NCBI RefSeq assembly: GCF_947498805.1
Contig: NZ_CANMLT010000007.1
Span: 124,001 to 188,000, forward strand
Length of the DNA: 64,000 bases
Direction of reading: 5' to 3'
Origin: an uncultured Tenacibaculum sp.
GTDB taxonomy: Bacteria; Bacteroidota; Bacteroidia; Flavobacteriales; Flavobacteriaceae
The notes under the pieces were generated by a model that was not told the DNA's origin, did not search any database, and saw nothing but the letters and a program-made list of their open reading frames with translations. Within the stretch, counting starts at the first letter, position 1. Every line of letters starts with the position of its first letter. Shown piece after piece: positions 53,132-61,629 of this stretch. The position numbers and the translations under genes were made by a program.

Positions 53132-56011
53132 TTGTATAGAGTTTTATTGTATAGTGTTCTCCTATTCGTGTCAATTAAAACATTTTCACAAACCCCTGTT
53201 TATTATCAATTAACAGAAAAAGACGGTTTACCAGATATTGAATTTTACGATATAGCTGAAGATAATCAAGGATTTATTTGGCTTGCAGCCGACAAAGGTT
53301 TGTACAGGTATGATGGTAAAACGTTTAAAAACTATACACATCCTGAAAAGAAGGGTTTGTCAGTTTTTGGGTTGAAATTTGATGATGAAAATAGGTTATG
53401 GTGTAATAATATTTCAGGACAGTTTTTTTATGTAGAAAATGATTCTCTTAAATTCTTTACCGATTTAGCTAATAAAAACAAAGGGCAATTGGCACCTTTT
53501 TTTATTAAAAAAAATAAAATTTATGCTCATGTAGTGAATTTAGGATTTAAAATTGATTTAGAAACAAGAAAGACAACAACAGTAGTTAGCAATTCATCAT
53601 CTTACAAAGCTTATTTTTCTCATAATGATAGCTTGTTTTACTCTCAAGGAAAGTCCATTTATGTAAAAAAGAATGAATCCTATACTGCTATAGATACTAT
53701 CAAATTTACAAAAGGTTATGTAGCTGCAGAGTTAATTGCAAAGAATCTAGGAAAGAATAACGATATACTTCTGCAAGCAGTTGATCGTAATAACAAAATA
53801 GAAAGATTTTTTTTAAGAAGAAATTTTAAATTTAAAGAGTTAAGCACTGAGGAGTTAAACCTTGATACTGCTATAAATAAATCTTTTGTAGAAAATAACA
53901 AGGTTTGGTTTGCAACAGCTGAGGGAGCTTATGAATATGTTTATGAGCATGGAAAGTTTGTGATGAAGCGACATATTTTTAAGGACAAAATTATTACGAG
54001 TATTCTTAAAGATAAAAATGGTAATTATTGGTTTACTACATTTAGAAATGGAGTTTTTATTGTGCCAAATATCAATTTATTGCATTTTCGAAACTCATCA
54101 GTCCAACATATAAGTAGCTTGGAAAAAATTAGCGATACTAGTTTTATTTATGGTACAGCAAAAGGCAAGCTAATAAAGTATAATTTACAAACTAACCGTT
54201 TTGTAAAACTACCATTATTATTAAATGAAAAGGTAAATGAAATAGCATACAATCAACATGATAAATTTGTTGTAAGTTATGTTGGAAAAGGATATTTGTT
54301 TGAAAAGGGAGTGCCAAGTGAAATTTCTGATTTTCCAATTGGTTTTGGTGGTGCTAAAGAAATATCTTTTTTTAATAAGGAAAAGCTTATTTACGGAGCT
54401 TTCGCTTATGCAACAATTGTAGATTTAAAATCAAAAGGAACCCATAGAATAGGTTTTAGAAGATCTTATACTACCCATTATAATAAAAACAATAAAACCA
54501 TTTATGTTGGTTATGTTGATGGTGTTGAATTTTATAAAAATGATTTAGTACCACATCCAATTTTATTTCAAGGGAAACCCATTTTTGCTTTAGATATTGA
54601 TAATACAAAAGATAGTACCACTTGGATTGCTACTTTTTCAAATGGGATAATTGGAGTTAAAGAAGGTAAAGTGGTTGAAAATTATACTACTGAAAAGGGC
54701 TTACTCTCTAATCAAACAAGGGTGGTAAAAGGAGATGGAGATAATTTATGGATCGTTACAGACAAAGGAATTCAATGCCTGAATACAAAGTTAAAGGCCT
54801 TTAAAAGTATTACGAAGAAAGATGGCTTGTCATCTTTTAATGTGTGTGATATTATTACTTATGAGGATAGAATTTATTTTGGAACAAACAAAGGATTATA
54901 TCAGTTAAATAAGAATAAAGGTTTTAAAAAAAATGACTTATCTAATTTTTATTTCACCAAAGTTTTGATTGAAGATGAAGAAGTTAAAATAGAAGAATCG
55001 TACGACTTATCGTCCAATGTAAATAAGGTGCAATTTCAGTTTCACTCGAATGGTTTTTTAGAAGAAGAAAATAGCAAATATAGTTATCGTTTGCTAGGAG
55101 CTTCAGATGAATGGACAAATGTACCAGATCGTTCAAATCAAATAACGTTTAATAGTCTATCGGCAGGGAATTATACTTTTCAAATAAAAAAAACAACGAG
55201 TACCAATAGTAGTGAAACAGGTATAAAATCAGTTAAAATAAAGATAAGGAATCCGTTTTACAAAGAATGGTGGTTTATGCTTTTTATAACTTTATTAGTA
55301 ATAGTAACGATAGCTTTTTACTACAGTAAAAAATTAAAAGAAAAAGAAAAAGAGAAGGAATTAGTTTTTCTGAAGTTAGAGAACTTACGTTCGCAAATGA
55401 ATCCACATTTTGTATTTAACGCATTAAACTCAATACAGGATTACATATTACTTAACAAAAAAAATGTAGCAGGTGATTATTTAGGAAAGTTTGCTGATTT
55501 AATGCGCATGTATTTATATCATAGTACCAAAGCATTTATAAGTTTAGAAGAAGAAATAGAGGCATTAGAACAATATTTAGAGTTGGAAAAATTACGTTTC
55601 GAAGATTCATTTGAGTACATAGTTATATATAAGGGGATAAAGGATTTAAGTTTTATAGAAATACCAACGATGTTGATACAGCCCTATGTGGAAAATTCAA
55701 TAAAGCATGGCTTGTTACATAGAAAAACTAATAGGGATTTGAAAGTTGAGTTTTTATTAAAAAATGAACTCAATTACCTAACATGTATTATTACAGACAA
55801 TGGAATAGGAAGAAAAAAATCGGCAGATTTAAATAAAAATAGAAGACTTAATCACCAATCTTTTGCAACTAAAGCCAATCAAGATAGATTAGATTTACTC
55901 AATTATGGGAGAAAGGAAAAGATAGGTGTAGAAATTATAGATTTATATACTGAAAATAAAGAACCAAAAGGAACCCAAGTAGTATTAAAAATACCATATA
56001 AAATAGTATAG
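53132..56011 (+). CDS. Two-component-propeller sensor histidine kinase (LytS-type)
   Basis: This 959-aa kinase begins with a signal peptide (LLYSVLLFVSIKTFS). Its start is TTG at 53132, directly after an in-frame TGA, so no upstream ATG exists. A large periplasmic part contains beta-propeller repeats (about 30-610, with DNQGFIWLAADKGLYRYDG and DGDNLWIVTDKGIQCL) and a Y_Y_Y domain (about 640-700). A membrane helix (WWFMLFITLLVIVTIAFYY) leads to the kinase: His759 in MNPHFVFNALNSIQ, then YVENSIKHGLL and DNGIGRKK. It is the typical partner of a LytTR regulator, whose gene begins 1 base after the stop. It probably senses an extracellular ligand. Confidence 0.93.
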   Translation: MYRVLLYSVLLFVSIKTFSQTPVYYQLTEKDGLPDIEFYDIAEDNQGFIWLAADKGLYRYDGKTFKNYTHPEKKGLSVFGLKFDDENRLWCNNISGQFFYVENDSLKFFTDLANKNKGQLAPFFIKKNKIYAHVVNLGFKIDLETRKTTTVVSNSSSYKAYFSHNDSLFYSQGKSIYVKKNESYTAIDTIKFTKGYVAAELIAKNLGKNNDILLQAVDRNNKIERFFLRRNFKFKELSTEELNLDTAINKSFVENNKVWFATAEGAYEYVYEHGKFVMKRHIFKDKIITSILKDKNGNYWFTTFRNGVFIVPNINLLHFRNSSVQHISSLEKISDTSFIYGTAKGKLIKYNLQTNRFVKLPLLLNEKVNEIAYNQHDKFVVSYVGKGYLFEKGVPSEISDFPIGFGGAKEISFFNKEKLIYGAFAYATIVDLKSKGTHRIGFRRSYTTHYNKNNKTIYVGYVDGVEFYKNDLVPHPILFQGKPIFALDIDNTKDSTTWIATFSNGIIGVKEGKVVENYTTEKGLLSNQTRVVKGDGDNLWIVTDKGIQCLNTKLKAFKSITKKDGLSSFNVCDIITYEDRIYFGTNKGLYQLNKNKGFKKNDLSNFYFTKVLIEDEEVKIEESYDLSSNVNKVQFQFHSNGFLEEENSKYSYRLLGASDEWTNVPDRSNQITFNSLSAGNYTFQIKKTTSTNSSETGIKSVKIKIRNPFYKEWWFMLFITLLVIVTIAFYYSKKLKEKEKEKELVFLKLENLRSQMNPHFVFNALNSIQDYILLNKKNVAGDYLGKFADLMRMYLYHSTKAFISLEEEIEALEQYLELEKLRFEDSFEYIVIYKGIKDLSFIEIPTMLIQPYVENSIKHGLLHRKTNRDLKVEFLLKNELNYLTCIITDNGIGRKKSADLNKNRRLNHQSFATKANQDRLDLLNYGRKEKIGVEIIDLYTENKEPKGTQVVLKIPYKIV

Positions 56012-56012
56012 T

Positions 56013-56762
56013 ATGAAGGCGTTAATTATAGATGACGAAAGGAAAGCAAGAAATGTACTCAGAATTTTACTTGAAGAAAATTGTAAAGAAATTTCAGAAA
56101 TATTAGAAGCAGAAGACTTGCTTTCTGGAGTAGAACAGATAAAAAAAGAACAGCCAAAACTGGTCTTTTTAGATATTGAAATGCCTGAGCATTCTGGTTT
56201 AGAAATCGTAGATTTTATAGATAGAAGTTTATATTCTTTTGAGATTATTTTTGTTACCGCATATAATGAATACGCTATACAAGCATTTGAACTTTCTGCA
56301 GTAGATTATTTGCTCAAACCAACAAGACCGAGTAAAGTAATAGAAGCAGTAGGTAAAGCCTTAAAAGAAATTGATAAAAACCAACTGGCTGTTAAGTTAG
56401 ATGAGTTAAAAAATAGTTTTGGTAAAAAGCAATTCAAAAAGATAGCATTGCCGTTTCTCGATGGAATCAAGTTTGTCAATTTTGAAGATATAATTTTATT
56501 AGAAGCAGACGGGATGTATACTAAAATAACAACGAATACTACTTCAGAAATTTTAGTAAGTAAACCATTAAAACACTTTGTAACACTTTTGAGTAATCAA
56601 GCAATGTTCTATAAGCCACATCGTTCCTATTTAATAAACCTTTCCTATATAAAAGAATATATCAAAAAAGAAGGAGGTTATATTGTAATGGACAATAATC
56701 GAACGGTTTCTATATCCAAAGATAGAAAAGAGGAATTTTTGGAAATTGTGAGTTGTTTGTAG
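56013..56762 (+). CDS. LytTR-family DNA-binding response regulator
   Basis: This 249-aa protein has a receiver domain with DDE at 7-9, phosphoacceptor Asp54 in LVFLDIEMP, the switch Thr in FVTAYNEYA and Lys in LLKPTRP. The C-terminal LytTR domain (about 150-248) shows ILLEADGMYTKIT, FYKPHRSYLINLSYI and VSISKDRKEEFL. It is the cognate partner of the propeller kinase just upstream. The pair sits directly before the BspA-like lipoprotein gene, which may be a target of regulation. Confidence 0.94.
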   Translation: MKALIIDDERKARNVLRILLEENCKEISEILEAEDLLSGVEQIKKEQPKLVFLDIEMPEHSGLEIVDFIDRSLYSFEIIFVTAYNEYAIQAFELSAVDYLLKPTRPSKVIEAVGKALKEIDKNQLAVKLDELKNSFGKKQFKKIALPFLDGIKFVNFEDIILLEADGMYTKITTNTTSEILVSKPLKHFVTLLSNQAMFYKPHRSYLINLSYIKEYIKKEGGYIVMDNNRTVSISKDRKEEFLEIVSCL

Positions 56763-56856
56763 ATTAAGAAGTTGAAAAGCTTGTTTCAGAAGATAGGTAG
56801 AAAATAACTTAGTAGTAGTTTAGACTTTTGTAGTATAATATTAATATAAATTCTAA

Positions 56857-59298
56857 ATGAAAAAAGTAACCTCTTTAATTGTATTAATTTTTTTACTACA
56901 ATTTATTTCCTGTTCAAAAGATGATACGGTGGTAAATACACCACCAAAAATTGAAACACAAACTTTTACTGTCTCAGAAGACGTATCTGATACCTTTACT
57001 ATAGGTACAGTAAAAGCTACTGATGTAGATAAAGACAACCTAACGTTTAGTCTTAAAACAGATACCAGTGCTTTGTTTGAAATTACTTCAGAAGGAGCTT
57101 TAAGTTTGCAAAGCGGAAAATCATTAGACTATGAAACCGCTACAAGCTATACCTTAACAATAGAAGCTTCAGATGGAAAAGACAAAACTTCAGCAACCAT
57201 TACAATAAATGTTACAGATGTTGATGAGAATACTGCGCCAGTAATAAATGCACAAAGCTTTACTGTAGCAGAGGATATTAATGATACGGTAGAAATAGGA
57301 GCGGTAGTAGCAACTGATGCTGAAAATAATACCTTGAGTTTTTCAATAGTAACCAATGATAATGGGTTATTTGAAATAACTTCAGAAGGAAAATTAAGCT
57401 TAGTAAATGGTAAAAACTTAGACTATGAAACAGCTACTAGTCATACAATTACAGTAGAAGTAAATGATGGTAGTTTAACAGCAAGCAATACTGTAACGAT
57501 TAATGTAACCGATGTTAATGAAGTATCAAGCGTAGGAGCCTTTATTACTACTTGGGAAACAACAAGCGCAAATGAAGAAATAAAAATCAACGCACGATCT
57601 AATCATACATATGATTTTACGATAGATTGGGGAGATGGTACGGTAGAGACAAACCAAACAGGTACAAAAACACATTCGTATGCAACGGCTGGCGTGTATA
57701 CAGTAAAAATTGTTGGAACATTTCCAACAATGTTTAATCCAGGAGCTAAACTTAAATCAATAGAGCAATGGGGTACACAAGAATGGGAGACGATGTTAAA
57801 TTTCTTTAATAATGCAACTGAACTTGTTTACAATGCAACCGATGTACCTAATTTATCAAAAGTCGCAAGTACTGGTAGTATGTTTTCAGGAGCTGGTAAG
57901 TTTAATGCAGATCTCAATAATTGGGATGTAAGCAATGTTACCAATATGAATGGTATGTTTAGAAGTGCTATAAACTTTAATGGAAACATTAGTAGTTGGA
58001 ATGTAAGTAAAGTTACTGATATGAGTTCTATGTTTTGGAAAGCAGAAAAGTTTGATGGAGATATTAGTAACTGGAATGTAAATAATGTTACTAATATGAG
58101 TCATATGTTTAGAGAAGCTGTAAGTTTTAATCAAAATATAAGTGCTTGGAATGTAGGTAAGGTGACAAATATGGAGGCAATGTTCAGACAAGCAATAAGC
58201 TTTAATCAACCTTTAAATTCATGGAGTTTTGGTAGTGTTACTAAAATTAAAGAGATGTTTGCGTTAACAGAAAACTTTAATCAACCTTTGAATAATTGGG
58301 ATGTAAGTAACATTACAGATATGAGTTCTTTATTTAATAATGCTAAAGCATTTAATCAAGATTTAAATAATTGGAATGTAAGTAAGGTTGTCAATATGAA
58401 TTATGTGTTTAGCTCTGCTACAAACTTTAATGGAAGCATAAGTAATTGGAATGTAAGTAATGTTGCAGGAATGAGCTCAATGTTTTCAAAAGCAGAAAGT
58501 TTTAACCAAGATTTAAATAATTGGGATGTAAGAAATGTTACGAGTATGAAATCTATGTTTTCAAATGCTAAAACCTTTAATGGAAATATTAGCAACTGGA
58601 ATGTGAGTAATGTTTTAACTACAGAAAGAATGTTTAGCGGAGCTACAAATTTTAATCAGGATATTAGTACATGGAATGTAAGTAAGGTTGTTAGAATGCA
58701 TTTTATGTTTTTGCACGCTGCCAATTTTAACCAAAATTTAGATAACTGGGATGTAAGTAATGTTACCAATATGAGTTCTATGTTTAATTCGGCGAAAAAA
58801 TTTAATCAAAGTTTAAGCAACTGGAATGTAAGTAAGGTGACAGATATGAGTAATATGTTTAGAAATACGATTAGTTTTAATGGAAACATTACGAATTGGA
58901 ATGTAAGTAGAGTTACTAATATGGAAGGTGTTTTTGCAGGAGCGGCAAACTTTAATAGAGATATTAGTAATTGGGATGTAAGCAATGTTACCAATATGAA
59001 GTTTTTGTTTTTTTCAGCAAATAACTTTAGTAGAGACCTTGGTTCTTGGAATATAAGTAAAGTTGCACATATGGACCATATTTTTAATCTTTCTGCTATG
59101 AGTAATAATAGTAATTATACAAAAACATTAATCGGTTGGAGTAAATTGAGTACAGTGCCGTCAAGTGTAACTCTTGGAGCAAGTAATATTACATATTGTA
59201 CAAATTACTCTACAGATGCCGCTACAGCCAGAGATTTTTTAATCAATACAAAAGGATGGAGTATTACTGGAGATACTGTAAATAATAACTGTATGTAA
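56857..59298 (+). CDS. Surface lipoprotein with two cadherin domains, PKD-like domain and 16 BspA/DUF285 repeats
   Basis: This 813-aa protein has a lipoprotein signal with Cys19 in FISC followed by SKDD. Two cadherin-like domains (about 27-127 and 130-225) share DxDxDxLTFS-type calcium motifs. A PKD-like domain (about 240-290, WGDGTVETNQTGTKTHSYA) follows. Sixteen 25-residue repeats run from about 355 to 755, each with the form NWxVSxVTxMxxMFxxAxxFNxxIS. These are DUF285/BspA-type leucine-rich-like repeats that usually bind host or matrix proteins. A short C-terminal tail has a few Cys residues. No T9SS sorting domain is present, so it stays lipid-anchored. Its N-terminus is nearly the same in plan as the 116-aa lipoprotein at 52613. 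Confidence 0.9.
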   Translation: MKKVTSLIVLIFLLQFISCSKDDTVVNTPPKIETQTFTVSEDVSDTFTIGTVKATDVDKDNLTFSLKTDTSALFEITSEGALSLQSGKSLDYETATSYTLTIEASDGKDKTSATITINVTDVDENTAPVINAQSFTVAEDINDTVEIGAVVATDAENNTLSFSIVTNDNGLFEITSEGKLSLVNGKNLDYETATSHTITVEVNDGSLTASNTVTINVTDVNEVSSVGAFITTWETTSANEEIKINARSNHTYDFTIDWGDGTVETNQTGTKTHSYATAGVYTVKIVGTFPTMFNPGAKLKSIEQWGTQEWETMLNFFNNATELVYNATDVPNLSKVASTGSMFSGAGKFNADLNNWDVSNVTNMNGMFRSAINFNGNISSWNVSKVTDMSSMFWKAEKFDGDISNWNVNNVTNMSHMFREAVSFNQNISAWNVGKVTNMEAMFRQAISFNQPLNSWSFGSVTKIKEMFALTENFNQPLNNWDVSNITDMSSLFNNAKAFNQDLNNWNVSKVVNMNYVFSSATNFNGSISNWNVSNVAGMSSMFSKAESFNQDLNNWDVRNVTSMKSMFSNAKTFNGNISNWNVSNVLTTERMFSGATNFNQDISTWNVSKVVRMHFMFLHAANFNQNLDNWDVSNVTNMSSMFNSAKKFNQSLSNWNVSKVTDMSNMFRNTISFNGNITNWNVSRVTNMEGVFAGAANFNRDISNWDVSNVTNMKFLFFSANNFSRDLGSWNISKVAHMDHIFNLSAMSNNSNYTKTLIGWSKLSTVPSSVTLGASNITYCTNYSTDAATARDFLINTKGWSITGDTVNNNCM
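57919..59118 (+). repeat. Sixteen tandem 75-base repeats (BspA-type)
   Basis: The repeated Trp codon (TGG) falls at 57922, 57997 and so on to 59047, exactly 75 bases apart, giving sixteen units. The units vary in sequence but never in length. Confidence 0.88.
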
Positions 59299-59407
59299 AC
59301 GCATATAAGAGCTATTGATATTCTTATAAGTAATAAAGAATAGGTTAAATTTTCTACTCATAAGGCTATAAGTTGACCTTAGTAGTAAAATAAATACTAA
59401 AAATGAG

Positions 59408-59440
59408 ACTCTGTTGATAACTATATCGGCAGAGTTTTTT
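59408..59440 (+). terminator. Terminator after the BspA-like gene
   Basis: ACTCTGTTGATA pairs with TATCGGCAGAGT (two G-T pairs) around ACTA, followed by a T6 run. It belongs to the same CTCTGTyG family as the terminators at 21291 and 53008. The 110 bases between the gene and this hairpin hold no gene. Confidence 0.85.
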
Positions 59441-59494
59441 GTTTTTTGGCGGTAAATGTTATTTTAGCAAGCACTTCAAATTCTCACAATTTTT

Positions 59495-61351
59495 ATGGCT
59501 CAGGAAACAAAATATACCGAAGACAATATACGCTCGCTCGATTGGAAAGAACATATTCGAATGCGTCCAGGGATGTATATTGGTAAACTCGGAGATGGTT
59601 CATCACCCGATGATGGAATATATATTCTTGTAAAGGAAGTTCTCGATAACTCAATTGATGAGTTTGTAATGGGAACTGGAAAAACCATAGAGGTTTCTAT
59701 TCAAGGAAATAAAGTAATCGTTCGAGATTATGGTAGAGGTATTCCTTTAGGAAAAGTAGTAGACGTAGTTTCTAAAATGAACACCGGAGGTAAGTACGAC
59801 TCTAGAGCCTTTAAAAAATCGGTAGGATTAAATGGAGTTGGTACCAAAGCAGTAAACGCATTATCTACCTTTTTTAGAGTAGAATCTACACGTGATGGAA
59901 AATCAGCTTCAGCAGAATTTGAAAAAGGAAATTTAACCAATCAAGATTTATTAGAAGAAACATCACGTAGAAGAGGTACAAAAGTAACCTTTATAGCAGA
60001 TGATACTATCTTTAAAAATTATAAGTACCGTCCAGAGTATGTTATACGCTTATTAAAGAATTATGTATATCTGAATCCAGGATTAACCATTGTTTTTAAT
60101 GGCGAAAAGTATTATTCAGAAAATGGATTAAAAGATTTATTGGAAGATAACAACAATCTGGAAGACATGTTGTATCCAATTATTCATTTACGTGGTGATG
60201 ATATTGAAATAGCCATTACACATAGTAAAACGCAGTATTCAGAAGAGTACCATTCTTTTGTAAATGGTCAAAATACTACACAAGGAGGTACACATCAAGC
60301 GGCGTTTAGAGAAGCCGTTGTAAAAACAATTAGAGAATTCTACGGAAAAAGTTTTGATGCTTCTGATGTACGAAAATCTATTATTGGAGCCATTTCTATT
60401 AAAGTAATGGAACCTGTTTTTGAAAGTCAAACAAAAACAAAATTAGGATCTACCGAGATGGGGGGAGGTTTACCAACGGTACGTACCTATATCAACGACT
60501 TTGTAAAGACAAAATTAGATAACTACTTACATAAGAATACAGAAACTGCTGATAAGCTTCAGAAGAAAATTTTACAAGCGGAGAAAGAACGAAAAGAACT
60601 TTCTGGAATACGTAAAATAGCAAGAGAGAGAGCAAAGAAAGCAAGTTTACACAATAAAAAACTACGCGACTGTCGTATCCATTTTGGAGATACCAAAAAA
60701 GATGGTTATTTAGATACAACGTTATTTATAACGGAGGGAGATTCGGCAAGTGGATCAATTACCAAGTCGAGAAATGTTAATACACAAGCCGTATTTAGTT
60801 TAAAAGGAAAGCCTTTAAATTCGTATGGTTTAACCAAGAAGATCGTATACGAAAACGAGGAATTTAATTTGTTACAAGCAGCATTAAATATCGAAGACGG
60901 TTTGGAAGATTTACGTTACAACAACATTGTAATCGCGACCGATGCCGATGTAGATGGAATGCATATTCGTTTACTATTAATTACTTTTTTCTTACAGTTT
61001 TTCCCTGAAGTAATCAAAGAAGGACATTTATACATCTTAGAAACTCCTTTATTTAGAGTTCGAAATAAGAAAGAAACCATTTATTGCTATTCAGAAGAAG
61101 AAAAACAAACAGCAATAGATAAGTTGAGAGGAAAACCAGAAATTACTCGATTTAAAGGATTGGGGGAGATTTCACCTAATGAATTTGTTCATTTTATTGG
61201 AGATGATATTCGTTTAGATCCTGTAATGTTAGACAAAGAAATGTCTATAGAACAAATGCTACAATTCTACATGGGAAAAAATACACCAGATAGACAAAAA
61301 TTTATTATCGAAAACCTAAAAGTTGAACAAGATTTAATAGAGGAGAAGTAA
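59495..61351 (+). CDS. parE: DNA topoisomerase IV subunit B
   Basis: This 618-aa protein supplies the ATPase of topoisomerase IV, which separates daughter chromosomes. The GHKL ATPase domain shows [21 protein letters not shown] and [14 protein letters not shown]. The transducer domain follows (about 220-390), and the TOPRIM domain has [12 protein letters not shown] and [12 protein letters not shown]. The C-terminal [12 protein letters not shown] motif is typical. Length is usual for Bacteroidetes ParE. It is followed after one base by a 62-aa membrane protein and then by parC, so the subunits are likely to be co-transcribed. Confidence 0.95.
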   Translation: MAQETKYTEDNIRSLDWKEHIRMRPGMYIGKLGDGSSPDDGIYILVKEVLDNSIDEFVMGTGKTIEVSIQGNKVIVRDYGRGIPLGKVVDVVSKMNTGGKYDSRAFKKSVGLNGVGTKAVNALSTFFRVESTRDGKSASAEFEKGNLTNQDLLEETSRRRGTKVTFIADDTIFKNYKYRPEYVIRLLKNYVYLNPGLTIVFNGEKYYSENGLKDLLEDNNNLEDMLYPIIHLRGDDIEIAITHSKTQYSEEYHSFVNGQNTTQGGTHQAAFREAVVKTIREFYGKSFDASDVRKSIIGAISIKVMEPVFESQTKTKLGSTEMGGGLPTVRTYINDFVKTKLDNYLHKNTETADKLQKKILQAEKERKELSGIRKIARERAKKASLHNKKLRDCRIHFGDTKKDGYLDTTLFITEGDSASGSITKSRNVNTQAVFSLKGKPLNSYGLTKKIVYENEEFNLLQAALNIEDGLEDLRYNNIVIATDADVDGMHIRLLLITFFLQFFPEVIKEGHLYILETPLFRVRNKKETIYCYSEEEKQTAIDKLRGKPEITRFKGLGEISPNEFVHFIGDDIRLDPVMLDKEMSIEQMLQFYMGKNTPDRQKFIIENLKVEQDLIEEK

Positions 61352-61352
61352 G

Positions 61353-61541
61353 ATGAATAATATTAATAGATACAGAATATATTTAATCATTGCAGTTGTA
61401 CTTTTTTTTGTGAGCCTGTTTAGAGTAGACTTTGATAATTTATCTTGGAATCACAATGAAAGTCATTATATAGGTATGCTGTTTTCTGCAATTGCCTTTG
61501 TGGTGATTTATGTATTTATGAAGAAGAAGTTAGAAAACTAA
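61353..61541 (+). CDS. Small two-helix membrane protein between parE and parC (62 aa)
   Basis: Its ATG lies one base after the parE stop. The sequence has two hydrophobic helices (IYLIIAVVLFFVSLFRV and IGMLFSAIAFVVIYVFMKK) with a short polar loop and a basic tail. I do not recognise a family. Its position suggests translation with parE, but no role in topoisomerase function is implied by the sequence. Confidence 0.7.
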   Translation: MNNINRYRIYLIIAVVLFFVSLFRVDFDNLSWNHNESHYIGMLFSAIAFVVIYVFMKKKLEN

Positions 61542-61598
61542 AGATGAGTAAGAAGATGATTTCAAATCATCATAGTGTAAGAGTAAAATCAATAAACT

Positions 61599-61620
61599 TT
61601 TAAACGAATAGTCGTTTAAA
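61599..61620. promoter_or_regulatory. Perfect palindrome directly upstream of parC
   Basis: TTTAAACGA and TCGTTTAAA surround ATAG, ending 9 bases before the ATG at 61630. It covers the ribosome-binding region, so it may be a leader hairpin or an operator controlling parC separately from parE. Confidence 0.55.
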
Positions 61621-61629
61621 CATTTTTAT

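Noticed and set aside
57886..58994. Antisense open frames opposite the BspA-type repeats
   Set aside because: They follow the 75-base repeat of the real gene and have repetitive low-complexity protein sequences.
57919..59118. Regular repeats that might look like a CRISPR array
   Set aside because: The repeats are coding, lie in one frame of a lipoprotein gene, have no unique spacers, and no cas genes are nearby.
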